DNA of 64,000 bases from Simiduia aestuariiviva. Lineage in GTDB: Bacteria > Pseudomonadota > Gammaproteobacteria > Pseudomonadales > Cellvibrionaceae. The notes beneath the pieces are model-generated. The model did not search any database, was not told where the DNA came from, and worked only from the letters and a program-made list of their open reading frames with translations. Of the stretch, positions 50,659 through 59,253 are shown piece by piece. The stretch covers positions 771,310-835,309 of the forward strand of contig NZ_JACHXZ010000002.1 in assembly GCF_014192475.1 (NCBI RefSeq), given 5' to 3'. How positions within the stretch are numbered: the stretch's first letter is position 1; each line of letters starts with the position of its first letter. Made by a program: the position numbers and the translations under genes.

Positions 50659-51426
50659 GTGTTTTTACCTGAATTAGGCCTTTGGGCGCACCTCGCCATC
50701 GCCGTCATTTTTGTGTGGAGCGGCTTTGTACGCTCGGGACTCGGGTTTGGCGGGGCCGTGCTCTCACTGCCATTTCTACTGCTGGTCGACAATCGCCCTC
50801 TGGTTTATTTGCCGATTATCGCGGTGCACTTATTATTTTTCAGCAGCCTAACCATCTGGCACAGCCGCGCCGCAACAGACATTGATCAACGGGTCGATTG
50901 GCGCTACTTAAAGCGCGCGCTGCTCATTATGTTGGCGCCCAAATTGCTGGGCGTATTTGGGCTATTAGCGTTGCCCAACGACGTCATGACCGCCATTATT
51001 TTTGCGATCGTAACGCTCTATTCCTTCAGCTACATATTCAATAAGCCGTTTGTCAGCAAGCACCCGGGCATGGACATACTGCTACTCATGCTCGGCGGTT
51101 ATGTGAGCGGAACGTCACTCATTGGGGCGCCACTCATCGTTGCGGTTTTCGCCGCGCACGTGGCACGTACGCGACTACGCAATACGCTGTTTGCGCTGTG
51201 GTTTATTTTAGTGTCGATAAAAATGGCCGCGTTTATTTGGGCCGAGGTAGACCTGCAATGGCGGCAGCACCTTTGGTTGCTGCCCTGTGCGGCTATAGGG
51301 CACTGGCTGGGGCTACACGCCCACAACAAACTCCTGCAGGCAAACAGCCAAGCATTTTATCGGATACTTGGCTGGCTGCTATTGGCCGTCAGCGGCGTAG
51401 GCCTGGGGACCTTCGTCCTAGCTTAA
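50659..51426 (+). CDS. TauE/SafE-family membrane exporter
   Basis: 255 residues with about eight membrane helices and the family's repeated half motifs, for example FVRSGLGFGGAVLSLPFLLL near residue 25 and GGYVSGTSLIGAPLIVAVF near 155. Members export sulfite, sulfoacetate or related anions; the substrate is not determinable here. GTG start, 18 bases after the GTPase gene, so probably co-transcribed. Confidence 0.88.
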   Translation: MFLPELGLWAHLAIAVIFVWSGFVRSGLGFGGAVLSLPFLLLVDNRPLVYLPIIAVHLLFFSSLTIWHSRAATDIDQRVDWRYLKRALLIMLAPKLLGVFGLLALPNDVMTAIIFAIVTLYSFSYIFNKPFVSKHPGMDILLLMLGGYVSGTSLIGAPLIVAVFAAHVARTRLRNTLFALWFILVSIKMAAFIWAEVDLQWRQHLWLLPCAAIGHWLGLHAHNKLLQANSQAFYRILGWLLLAVSGVGLGTFVLA

Positions 51427-51481
51427 CTGACTGCAATTAACGCTAAGTCGCCAAGCATCCACTGCCTAAATTTGGCGCCAA

Positions 51482-52360
51482 TCAAGTGCCCAACTGCACC
51501 GCAATCGGCACTTGGCAGGCGTCCAGTACCGCCGGCGGCCGCTTGAAAAAGAAGGGGTGATCGCGCAGTTTACGAGCGGCAAGTTTTTGTTCAAACGCCT
51601 CACCCACCGTGCGCTCAACCGCTAGCATCAATTGTTGTTCGGGCGGCAAATCGCTCCCTAAAACAGCGCGCTGAATGCGCGTCTGTGGTTCATCTGGTGC
51701 CATCACACCAGAGCCTTGGGGGTCTGCGCGCAAAATTGCCTGCACCTTATCCATGCCCCAAACCACGCGCCCAAACACGGTCATGATGCCGTCTAAATAC
51801 CGCGGGGCCTGACCAATGACCACGTAAAAATCACTGGTGGCCGAATCTGGCTCATTGCCGCGCGCAATGCCCACTGCACCCGGGCAATGCAACAGCCACG
51901 CCTCGCTAGACGTCGCGTTAAGGCCAACCGCAAAGCCCGCACTGAATGCAGTTTGCGGCGCGAACAAATCCTGCCTTTGCACTGGCGTAAAGGCCCGTGC
52001 ATTAGACCACGGCAATACCGATTCCATGGGCAGGGTCGGAATACTTGTCTGCCCCAAGCGTTTAATTGCGCTATCGGAGAGAGGCGTATCACCAGGCCCC
52101 GCCTGCGCCACAAACCCATCGATCACCCGATAAAACGACACACCGTCATAAATGCCCGCTCGCGTTAGCTGCTTAATTTGCGCGACAGTTTTGGGCGCAA
52201 ATGTGTCATTGAGCTCAATCACCACTCGCCCCGTGTCTAACTCCAAATACCACAACTGTTGCTGATCTAAATCTCGATAGGTTGCAGCCCCGCTCGCCGA
52301 GGCAAAGAGCAGCCAAATACTTGCCGCAAGCCACACCAATGTTTGTTTTTTTCCAGTCAT
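51482..52360 (-). CDS. periplasmic cyclophilin-type peptidyl-prolyl isomerase
   Basis: About 292 residues. A signal peptide (TLVWLAASIWLLFASASGAA) precedes a cyclophilin domain: GRVVIELNDTFAPKTVAQIK, GVSFYRVIDGFVAQAG (catalytic Arg and Phe region), VGIARGNEPDSATSDFYVVI and TVFGRVVWGMDKVQAI. The inserted loop between strands (ESVLPWSNARAFTPVQRQDL) and the 60-residue C-terminal extension are longer than in E. coli PpiA. ATG 52360 has GGAAA six bases upstream. It would speed proline isomerisation of exported proteins. Confidence 0.88.
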   Translation of the reverse strand: MTGKKQTLVWLAASIWLLFASASGAATYRDLDQQQLWYLELDTGRVVIELNDTFAPKTVAQIKQLTRAGIYDGVSFYRVIDGFVAQAGPGDTPLSDSAIKRLGQTSIPTLPMESVLPWSNARAFTPVQRQDLFAPQTAFSAGFAVGLNATSSEAWLLHCPGAVGIARGNEPDSATSDFYVVIGQAPRYLDGIMTVFGRVVWGMDKVQAILRADPQGSGVMAPDEPQTRIQRAVLGSDLPPEQQLMLAVERTVGEAFEQKLAARKLRDHPFFFKRPPAVLDACQVPIAVQLGT

Positions 52361-52652
52361 TGCATTTCCGCTTTTTGTTAATCGATTACCGAAGAGTCTG
52401 CTACTTGGCACAATCTAAAAATCCAATAGCACAGAAAATGTTAGGCACTTAAATTATGGACGGCTTCAACCTCAAACCCATCAGCCTTTATTGACATTCA
52501 TAACACCACCCACATACAAGTGAGCGATCCGATATTTATAAGGGTAACGCCTTGCACCAGCGCCCCGCTGAGCGCCACAGTGACCACTGGTCGGAATCCC
52601 CCGCGCCTCGCTTGACCCTGTACGTCTGTACTGGTTTACTGCCCTGCAAAAA

Positions 52653-52666
52653 TGAATGGACATTCA
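52653..52666. promoter_or_regulatory. TetR-type operator at the tetR start
   Basis: TGAATG-GA-CATTCA is a perfect 6-bp inverted repeat. It ends four bases before ATG 52671 and covers the alternative ATG 52656. Its position suggests autorepression. The half-site resembles operators of some fatty-acid TetR regulators. Confidence 0.55.
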
Positions 52667-52670
52667 CTTT

Positions 52671-53264
52671 ATGGCGTATCAAGCAACAGCTCGCACGGAA
52701 GCTCGCAAGGTAGACACTCAGCAAATGCTGCTAAGGTCTGGTCACCGGATTGTTGCTAGGGGCGGATTTAGCGCCCTGTCGATGGCGCGCATCGCCCAGC
52801 AGGCCGGCATGGCCACAGGCAATCTCTATCGCTATTTTACCGATAAGGCCACCTTGTCCGTGGCACTATTCGAGCGTGCCAGCACCCATGAAATGCACGC
52901 CGTGTTCGAATGCGTCAATCACCGCGCAGCCCCCATCGTACAGCTAGAAATGCTGCTCACCGCCTTTTTACAGCGCGCCCACGCCAATCCGCAACTTGCC
53001 TATTCCCTGGTGGCAGAGCCCGTTGACCCCGCCGTAGAGCAGGCCCGCAATGAGCACCGACGCCGCTGGGCCACGCGCTTTCAGGCAGTCATTGAAGACG
53101 GCATTGAGCAGCGACAATTCGCGCCTCAACCCGCTGCGCTCGCCGCCACCGCACTGGTCGGCGCCATGGCCGAGCCGTTGGCCGTACCGCCCAGCTACGC
53201 CTCTTTTTGCGCGAGCGATATTGCCCCCCTTGTGCAGTTTTGCCTGCGGGCACTCAGCGCGTAA
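52671..53264 (+). CDS. TetR-family transcriptional regulator
   Basis: About 197 residues. The helix-turn-helix is near residues 20-65: GHRIVARGGFSALSMARIAQ, then GNLYRYFTDKATLSVALFE. The C-terminal ligand domain is alpha-helical and specific to no family I know. It lies 27 bases upstream of the aidB-type gene on the same strand, so it probably controls it. I prefer ATG 52671 because ATG 52656 lies inside the palindrome. Confidence 0.88.
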   Translation: MAYQATARTEARKVDTQQMLLRSGHRIVARGGFSALSMARIAQQAGMATGNLYRYFTDKATLSVALFERASTHEMHAVFECVNHRAAPIVQLEMLLTAFLQRAHANPQLAYSLVAEPVDPAVEQARNEHRRRWATRFQAVIEDGIEQRQFAPQPAALAATALVGAMAEPLAVPPSYASFCASDIAPLVQFCLRALSA

Positions 53265-53291
53265 ACCCACCAGCGCTTTTGGATAATCGCC

Positions 53292-54953
53292 ATGTTTAAG
53301 CACGACCCGTTCCTCGCCAACACCCACAGCGTCGACAACCAATCGGGCCCGCTAGCAGACTACAACCTGTATCTGAGCGACCGCGCGCTAGTGAATGCCA
53401 CACAATCACTGGGCGAAAACCAACGCGCCCTGCTGGCAGAAAAAGGGCGCACATGGGGCCAAGCTGACTATTTAGCGCTTGGCCATCAAGCCAACCTGCA
53501 CAAGCCAATTTTTAGCACCCATGATCGCTTTGGCGAACGGGTAGATTGCGTGGAGTTTCATCCCAGCTATCATCAGCTGATGGGTGAGGCAGTCACCACC
53601 GGCCTGCACGCATTGCCGTGGCAAGGAGGGCAATCCAACGCACACCAGCTGCGCACCGCGCTCTACTATTGCCACAATCAAGTGGAAGCCGGCCACTGCT
53701 GCCCAATCACCATGACCTTTGCCGCCGTCCCCACGTTGAGCAAACAACCCAACATTGCCGCACAGTGGCTGCCTAAGCTTTGCAGTCCAGACTACGACGG
53801 CGACAATAAACCCTGGCAACAAAAAGCCGGTATCACCCTCGGCATGGCCATGACTGAAAAGCAAGGCGGTTCCGATGTGCGCGCCAACAGTACCCGCGCC
53901 CACCCGATTGGCCAGCCCGGGGGTGGAGAACTCTATGAATTGGTGGGCCACAAATATTTCGTATCGGCGCCCATGAGTGATGGCTTTCTCACGCTCGCGC
54001 ATACCCAGCAGGGTCTGTCGTGCTTTTTAGTGCCACGTTGGCGCGAAGATGGCAGTAAAAATCCTCTTCAACTTCAGCAGCTCAAACAAAAAATGGGCAA
54101 TGCCTCCAACGCGTCTGCGGAAACCGAACTCAGAGGCGCCCATGGCTGGCTGATTGGCGAAGAAGGACGAGGCATCGCCAATATCTTGGAGATGGTCGCC
54201 CTCACCCGCTTCGATTGTATGATGGGCTCCAGCGCCGGGCAGCGAGCGGCCACCGCCCAAGCCATTCACCACTGCCAGCACCGCAGCGCCTTTGGCGCAC
54301 GCCTCGTGGACCAACCCTTGATGACCCGTGTCTTAGCCGATCTTGCGTTGGAGAGCGAGGCCGCACTGGCGCTCACATGGCGCATGGCCATGGCACTGGA
54401 TCGCCCCGATGACGCCGTCGAGGCAGCATTGCTGCGCATCGGCACGGCCGTGGGTAAATACTGGATTTGTAAACGCACGCCGGGCCATGCCTACGAGGCC
54501 ATGGAGTGCATTGGCGGCATGGGCGTCATGGACACCGGCCCCATGGCGCGCCTGTATCGCGAAGCCCCCATCAACGCCATCTGGGAGGGCTCGGGCAACG
54601 TCCAGTGCCTCGACTTGCTGCGGGTCTTACAGCGTCACCCTGAATGCTTAACAGCGCTCTGGCAGGCCCTAGATACGGCTAGCGCGGAGCTGCCGCTACT
54701 GGCGCCGCACGTGGCCCGTATGCGGGCGACATTTCAGCAACCGCAAGCACAGCTGGCCCCACAAGCCCGCCAACTGACGGCAGGGTTAGCACTGAGCATG
54801 CAAGCCATGGCACTCATTACCCTCAAGTCACCCCTGGCAGAAGCGTTCTGCGTGAGCCGGCTGGCAACCCACGCGGGCAGCCAATCGCTGTACGGTGCAC
54901 TGCCACAAGGTATCGATGTCGCCGCAATCGTTAAACACGCGGCGCCGAATTAG
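53292..54953 (+). CDS. aidB: AidB-type acyl-CoA dehydrogenase
   Basis: 553 residues, close to E. coli AidB (541). FAD-binding segments are AMTEKQGGSDVRANSTRAHP and YELVGHKYFVSAPMSDGFL; the arginine-rich C-terminal part (HRSAFGARLVDQPLMTRVLA, ECIGGMGVMDTGPMARLYRE, NAIWEGSGNVQCLDLLRVL) is characteristic. AidB is induced by alkylating agents and binds DNA and FAD; isovaleryl-CoA activity is weak. The TetR gene upstream, not Ada, seems to be its regulator here. Confidence 0.93.
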   Translation: MFKHDPFLANTHSVDNQSGPLADYNLYLSDRALVNATQSLGENQRALLAEKGRTWGQADYLALGHQANLHKPIFSTHDRFGERVDCVEFHPSYHQLMGEAVTTGLHALPWQGGQSNAHQLRTALYYCHNQVEAGHCCPITMTFAAVPTLSKQPNIAAQWLPKLCSPDYDGDNKPWQQKAGITLGMAMTEKQGGSDVRANSTRAHPIGQPGGGELYELVGHKYFVSAPMSDGFLTLAHTQQGLSCFLVPRWREDGSKNPLQLQQLKQKMGNASNASAETELRGAHGWLIGEEGRGIANILEMVALTRFDCMMGSSAGQRAATAQAIHHCQHRSAFGARLVDQPLMTRVLADLALESEAALALTWRMAMALDRPDDAVEAALLRIGTAVGKYWICKRTPGHAYEAMECIGGMGVMDTGPMARLYREAPINAIWEGSGNVQCLDLLRVLQRHPECLTALWQALDTASAELPLLAPHVARMRATFQQPQAQLAPQARQLTAGLALSMQAMALITLKSPLAEAFCVSRLATHAGSQSLYGALPQGIDVAAIVKHAAPN

Positions 54954-55200
54954 GCGATTGCACGGCGCAGGCCCACCCGCATTGCACTCGCGCCGATATT
55001 TCTAAAGTTACACAAAAGACCATCACAGAGGGGACCGGGACTCGCACTCGCCCATCACCCCACTTATCCACCAAATGATCGGCGCCATTATTGCGCCCCA
55101 AAGCGGGCTAACGAACAGACGCCCGCCCTCCCAATTGACACACTTGCTCCTCGATGTTGCGCCACTCTCGGCGCGAACCTAACTCAGCGAGAATGCCATC

Positions 55201-55440
55201 ATGAAAACCACCGATAAAACCCAACCGAACAAAGCCGCCAGTGCCCAACCTGCCAAGGCAAAGCACCCGTGGTCCAGCAATATTGCCGCAGCACACACCC
55301 GCTGGAGCAAGCTGACTGAAGGTGACCTAAAGGCCTCCGGTGGCGATCAGAAAAAGCTCACTGAAATGGTGCGCGACAAGTACGCCATCAGTCAGGAAAG
55401 CGCCACCAGCCAAGTAACCAGCTTTCTTGCGTCCCACTAG
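55201..55440 (+). CDS. CsbD-like small stress protein
   Basis: 79 residues. After a Lys/Ala-rich N-terminus the protein has WSKLTEGDLKASGGDQKKLT and RDKYAISQESATSQVTSFLA, the WxKLTxxDL...G..xxLxxxxxxxY pattern of CsbD-family proteins, which are induced by general stress. Function is unknown. The 250 bases before it and the 336 bases after it (55441-55776) show no gene or clear signal. Confidence 0.75.
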   Translation: MKTTDKTQPNKAASAQPAKAKHPWSSNIAAAHTRWSKLTEGDLKASGGDQKKLTEMVRDKYAISQESATSQVTSFLASH

Positions 55441-55776
55441 AGTGCGCGGGTCGCGCCGAATGAACGGATTCGGCCAAACGATCCTCGCAATCTAGACGTC
55501 CCCCAAGGTGAACATTTACTGCTAGCACCCGTAACATGTCACTTTGGGCCTTGTACCATCCACACTGAGCCATACAGGTCACGCCACCTAAACAGCCTGC
55601 ACGGAAACTTGTCCGACTGCAGGGCCTAGATCTCACCTGTCTTTACCGCGCCTACAAGGCACAATTCACAGCAACGCCCTCCCACATCACGCCATCAACA
55701 CCGTCTAATTCGCAACAAACTGGGCAGAAGCCGCCAGCCTTCCTATAATGAATTCCTAATTCTTGGGGAGCGCACA

Positions 55777-56982
55777 ATGAGCACACCGATCGACAACCTG
55801 CTCAACATACTGGCCAAAAAAGACGGCTCTGATCTCTACTTGAGCACCGGCGCCCCGCCCTGCGCCAAATTTCAGGGCGCCCTTAAACCGCTGAGTCAAA
55901 CGCCCTACCCCTCGGGCGAAATCGAGCGCATTGCCAACGAGATCATGGATGAAGAGCAGCGCGAGGTGTTTCAGCATGAGCTGGAAATGAACCTGGCCAC
56001 CTCAATTGCAGGCGTGGGTCGTTTTCGTATCAATATTTTTAAACAACGCAACGAAGTCTCCATCGTGGCGCGCAATATCAAGGCCGATATCCCCAAGTTT
56101 GAAGACTTAAAACTACCTGAAGTGCTTAAGGACATTATCCTTACCAAGCGCGGATTAGTCCTTTTTGTGGGTGCCACCGGATCGGGAAAATCCACTTCCC
56201 TCGCCGCGTTAATAGACCACCGCAACAGCACCAGCGGCGGGCACATCATCACCATCGAAGATCCCGTGGAATATGTGCACAAACATAAAAAAAGTATCGT
56301 CAACCAACGCGAGGTGGGGGTTGATACTCGGAGCTTTAAAAATGCCCTAAAAAATACACTCCGGCAGGCGCCCGATGTGATTCTCATCGGTGAAATCCGC
56401 GACCGCGAAACCATGGAACACGCACTGGAGTTTGCTGATACCGGTCATTTGGCCATCTCCACATTGCACGCAAACAATGCCAACCAAGCCCTCGAACGCA
56501 TCATCAACTTCTTCCCGGAAGAACGCAGACCACAGCTTTTACTGTCACTGTCGCAAAACCTGCGCGCCTTTGTGTCCCAACGGCTCATTCCCACAGTAGA
56601 CGGCAAGCGCTGCGCCGCCGTAGAAATCCTTATCGGCACCAAAACCATTCAAGAAATGATTTTGAAAAGCCGACTGGAAGAAATCAAAGAAATCATGGAG
56701 AAATCTGAAAATTTGGGCATGCAAACCTTCGATGGTGCCTTGTTCTATCTCTACAAAGAGGGCCGCATCAGCGCCGAAGAAGCCCTCGCCAACGCAGACT
56801 CGCCAAACAATCTCCGGCTGCGGATTAAACTCGACAGTAAAAAAACCGGCAGCAGCGAACCAGTCCCAGAAGTCAACAAGGAAAAACCGGCCGCCAAAGA
56901 GGCCCAGGCACCTATGTCCTTTGGCAACTTATCATTGGAGAGCATGGAGGAAGATGAGAGTGAAGAGGATAAGGGGTTTTAA
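55777..56982 (+). CDS. pilU: type IV pilus retraction ATPase PilU
   Basis: 401 residues of the PilT/PilU family. Walker A is FVGATGSGKSTSLAALID near residue 135, the Asp box is IITIEDPVEYVH, Walker B is DVILIGEIRDRETMEHALEF near 205, and the His box is AISTLHANNANQALERI. PilU powers pilus retraction with PilT. No pilT is adjacent here, unlike the usual pilTU pair. An acidic 50-residue tail ending SMEEDESEEDKGF extends past the core. GGGGAG precedes the ATG. Confidence 0.93.
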   Translation: MSTPIDNLLNILAKKDGSDLYLSTGAPPCAKFQGALKPLSQTPYPSGEIERIANEIMDEEQREVFQHELEMNLATSIAGVGRFRINIFKQRNEVSIVARNIKADIPKFEDLKLPEVLKDIILTKRGLVLFVGATGSGKSTSLAALIDHRNSTSGGHIITIEDPVEYVHKHKKSIVNQREVGVDTRSFKNALKNTLRQAPDVILIGEIRDRETMEHALEFADTGHLAISTLHANNANQALERIINFFPEERRPQLLLSLSQNLRAFVSQRLIPTVDGKRCAAVEILIGTKTIQEMILKSRLEEIKEIMEKSENLGMQTFDGALFYLYKEGRISAEEALANADSPNNLRLRIKLDSKKTGSSEPVPEVNKEKPAAKEAQAPMSFGNLSLESMEEDESEEDKGF

Positions 56983-57232
56983 TGAAGCTTGGTCACTCGT
57001 TTATACATTGGAACTCAGACTGCAGTCTCAAGGCATTGCCACGCATTGCCTTCCATGACTATATCGTGCAGCCCCTCCACTGAGAGCAACCCATCAGCCA
57101 ATTCATTACGCTGACCCAATTCCTTTTACAAAGCAACCTATGGTCTAAGAAAGTCGAATTACCCGTACACTCAAATGGCTTGTACTTAATCACTCTGGGT
57201 TTAACAAGCCGACACATAGATTTGACTTTCTG

Positions 57233-57261
57233 TTGACCATCTCAAAGTCATCACATATTGT
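57233..57261 (+). promoter_or_regulatory. promoter of the 57297 gene
   Basis: TTGACC and TATTGT are 17 bases apart and lie 36 bases upstream of the ATG. The rest of 56983-57296 shows nothing recognisable. Confidence 0.55.
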
Positions 57262-57296
57262 TTACCCCGTATTGACTAAATTCAAAGGACTGAGCC

Positions 57297-57695
57297 ATGG
57301 TAAAAAGCCTCATCAAAGCTGTCGTTACTAGCCGTCTAATTACGTTAACTACTACAATTTCAGGCCCGGCACAAAGCTCTGGCTTCGACAGCATGACAGT
57401 TGGCGAATCTATGAATCGTTGTTTATCAAGCTACAATTGGAGCAACTGGAATATATGGCGCTTTGATATCTATGCCGTTGCACAGGAAAAAGTGATTATC
57501 GGCAATTCTGAAAACCACTTCCGGTTTTCATCAGAACATCCGGGTTATGAGCATATCGTAAATGGCAAAGTATTCAGCATAAACAATGAAATCGAAAAAA
57601 TTTCGCAACTGAACGCCCACTGCAGTAGCAACTGCCCTAACAATATCGTAAAGCGACTGTCTTGGTTTAAGCGAAAGTGCAAAGCATTTGAATAA
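57297..57695 (+). CDS. unknown exported protein, 132 residues
   Basis: I do not recognise this protein. It has a weak signal-peptide-like N-terminus (MVKSLIKAVVTSRLITLTTT), then a polar segment with SSYNWSNWNIWRFDIYAVAQ and four cysteines in the second half (HCSSNCPNNIVKR, KRKCK), which suggests disulfides in the periplasm. AAAGGA lies eight bases upstream of the ATG and a promoter is visible. Base composition is much more AT-rich than the genes to its left, so it was probably acquired. It points opposite to the attC cassettes that follow. Confidence 0.6.
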   Translation: MVKSLIKAVVTSRLITLTTTISGPAQSSGFDSMTVGESMNRCLSSYNWSNWNIWRFDIYAVAQEKVIIGNSENHFRFSSEHPGYEHIVNGKVFSINNEIEKISQLNAHCSSNCPNNIVKRLSWFKRKCKAFE

Positions 57696-57700
57696 ATAGC

Positions 57701-57829
57701 GTGAGCCAGGACATTCGCTATCGCAGGAAAACCGAAAAAAGCAGCCCCTATTACCTGTATGCGAAAGCAACCGACAACCCTAAATTCGATGGTAAAAACG
57801 ACGCTTACAGGGACGAGAAAATGGCCTAA
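57701..57829 (+). pseudogene. possible gene fragment after the 57297 gene
   Basis: GTG 57701 opens 42 codons ending in KFDGKNDAYRDEKMA. The polar composition looks coding, but there is no ribosome-binding site and it stops where the half attC site lies. It may be the remains of a longer gene cut by cassette insertion. Confidence 0.25.
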
Positions 57830-57856
57830 GAGTTTGACTTTAGACCGTAGTCACTT

Positions 57857-57863
57857 GTTATGC
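57857..57863 (-). repeat. half attC core at the lower edge of the cassette cluster
   Basis: On the minus strand GCATAACAAG follows the stop of the 58191 gene just as CTAACAAG and TTAACAAG do in the two full attC sites. The matching arm further down is missing. Confidence 0.4.
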
Positions 57864-57864
57864 A

Positions 57865-58191
57865 TTAGCCAACTACAAAGCTATTTGCTACGCCACCAAT
57901 AGCCATAAAAAATAAAGCCAGCTTCCCATAGATACCTATTTCAACCTTGTTCCAGTCGCTTATATTGACCAGTGCGATATTACCCGTAGCGATTTCGATA
58001 AATAGAAGAGCGATACCTATGTATGAAATTACTGGAGGGATTAGCGCTAAAGATAGTCCTAGGTTTGCGTATGATAAATAGGACCCAAGCACTAATGTAA
58101 CCACTGCAAATACTAGAAAATAGATAGGCCTTTTCTGTGCGATATTTTCACTCATTTTTATTTCTTGATGCTGGTGTTTTTTGCGTGTCAT
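57865..58191 (-). CDS. unknown membrane protein in a putative integron cassette
   Basis: 108 residues. After a basic start (MTRKKHQHQEIKMSENIAQK) come three hydrophobic segments: PIYFLVFAVVTLVLGSYLSY, LSLALIPPVISYIGIALLFI and YGKLALFFMAIGGVANSFVV. An excellent GGAGGTGTCGA precedes ATG 58191, which is why I prefer it to the internal Met 58155. The gene lies directly after a complete attC site and its stop is two bases from a half attC core. I know of no family. Confidence 0.65.
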   Translation of the reverse strand: MTRKKHQHQEIKMSENIAQKRPIYFLVFAVVTLVLGSYLSYANLGLSLALIPPVISYIGIALLFIEIATGNIALVNISDWNKVEIGIYGKLALFFMAIGGVANSFVVG

Positions 58192-58256
58192 TCGACACCT
58201 CCATATCAGTCAAATATAACTATACAGGGTGTCTACTTTTCGTGGGTAACTTGGAC

Positions 58257-58338
58257 ACATAACGCCGGCAGGAAAGGCGAGTGATAGCGAGTCAGGGCCG
58301 CGTCTTTTGCGGCCCACTTTGCCTGCCCTTGTTAGCTG
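58257..58338 (-). repeat. integron attC site 1
   Basis: On the minus strand the site runs from CAGCTAACAAGGGCAGG to CCTGCCGGCGTTATGT. The outer arms pair as GCAGGCAAAG against GCAGGAAAG with one extra base, the extrahelical base typical of attC. The inner stem is GGGCCGC/GCGGCCC. The stop codon of the gene before it (58332-58334) lies inside the GTTAGC core, as in many cassettes. Confidence 0.8.
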
Positions 58339-58865
58339 ACATCTTGAACCAATACATCTTCTTTAGCTACATACGACAAAAAGCGATGAAGGATAGCTAA
58401 GAAAATTATCGGAATTACTGCGGCATACAGACGATTACCCTCAAATACAATTGAAAACGGTAACATTGACAAAGTAGCCACTAACAGCCACAAAGAATAC
58501 TTCCTTGAGACGTCTTTTACAGCGATGAAGCCATATGAAGATGTAAAGGTAGTTATGCAGCCAACAACTACCATTATAGCTAGAATGGCGGACTCTCTTA
58601 ACGAGTCGTATATCTCCAAATACCACCATTGTTGCAAAAAAACAGCTATCCCACCAAAGATAAGATAAATATTGCCCGCAAGTACAAGTCTGTTTAGTGG
58701 CTTTTTTTGCGGCAGTAGTATTGCTAATTGAAATAAGCCTAATAGGGCTCCAATCTGAAAAGCCTCAAGCCAACGCTCTACAGATGGTGCACCATACCAA
58801 AAAGCAAATGTGGCGAACGTGGATAAAGGGAAAAACTGAATTAGTGCAAAGATCCATTTGCTCAT
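58332..58865 (-). CDS. unknown membrane protein in an integron cassette
   Basis: 177 residues with five or six hydrophobic helices, for example FQIGALLGLFQLAILLPQ, VLAGNIYLIFGGIAVFLQQW, ILAIMVVVGCITTFTSSYGF and YAAVIPIIFLAILHRFLSYV. No charged motif suggests a function. It lies between the two complete attC sites: GGAGATTG precedes its ATG 23 bases after attC 2, and its stop codon is inside attC 1. That is the organisation of a mobile gene cassette. Confidence 0.75.
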   Translation of the reverse strand: MSKWIFALIQFFPLSTFATFAFWYGAPSVERWLEAFQIGALLGLFQLAILLPQKKPLNRLVLAGNIYLIFGGIAVFLQQWWYLEIYDSLRESAILAIMVVVGCITTFTSSYGFIAVKDVSRKYSLWLLVATLSMLPFSIVFEGNRLYAAVIPIIFLAILHRFLSYVAKEDVLVQDVS

Positions 58866-58887
58866 AGGCCTGACAATCTCCGTTCTA

Positions 58888-58947
58888 AGCTAACGCCCGC
58901 AGAAAGCGCGCTGCTTTTTAGCGTCGCTTTTGCTGCGCTTGTTAAGT
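58888..58947 (-). repeat. integron attC site 2
   Basis: Sixty bases. On the minus strand it starts ACTTAACAAGCGCAGC (ACTTAAC fits the RYYYAAC consensus) and ends TGCGGGCGTTAGCT. Arms pair as CGCAGCAAAAGCG against CGCAGAAAGCG, again with unpaired extra bases. The stop codon of the upstream gene (58942-58944) is within ACTTAAC. Confidence 0.85.
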
Positions 58948-59253
58948 TTGAATTTCATTTAGTTTCTCTATAAAAGCTTGCAATTCTTTCGGCCAAGACT
59001 TTGTTGTATGTTTACCCATATAAGCGCTAATTTCAGGATGCTCAACAAGTTCGAATCCATACGATTTTTCCATCGGATATGTTTCCATATCATCCAACCC
59101 ATTAAAAGCAATAGTCAATGGAGAGCTATTATCCGGACGGGCAATTTTCCAAAATCCCGAAAACCTATAATCGTCGCCTGGTAGTTCATCTAGAACTTTC
59201 CAATGACTGCGCTCTAGGGTATTTCTTAGTTGATTGAGAGTAATTTCACTCAT
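58942..59253 (-). CDS. unknown soluble protein in an integron cassette
   Basis: 103 residues, acidic, no membrane segment: MSEITLNQLRNTLERSHWKV, GDDYRFSGFWKIARPDNSS, and a C-terminal helix ELQAFIEKLNEIQT. I do not recognise the family. The stop codon lies in attC 2. The ATG is nine bases after a GTTAAGT core, which leaves no room for a standard ribosome-binding site, so an internal start is possible. Confidence 0.65.
   Translation of the reverse strand: MSEITLNQLRNTLERSHWKVLDELPGDDYRFSGFWKIARPDNSSPLTIAFNGLDDMETYPMEKSYGFELVEHPEISAYMGKHTTKSWPKELQAFIEKLNEIQT

Noticed and set aside
58220..58260. Possible insertion-sequence end GTGTCTACTTTTCG...CTTGGACAC
   Set aside because: The short inverted ends next to attC 1 are suggestive, but no second end, target duplication or transposase is present.
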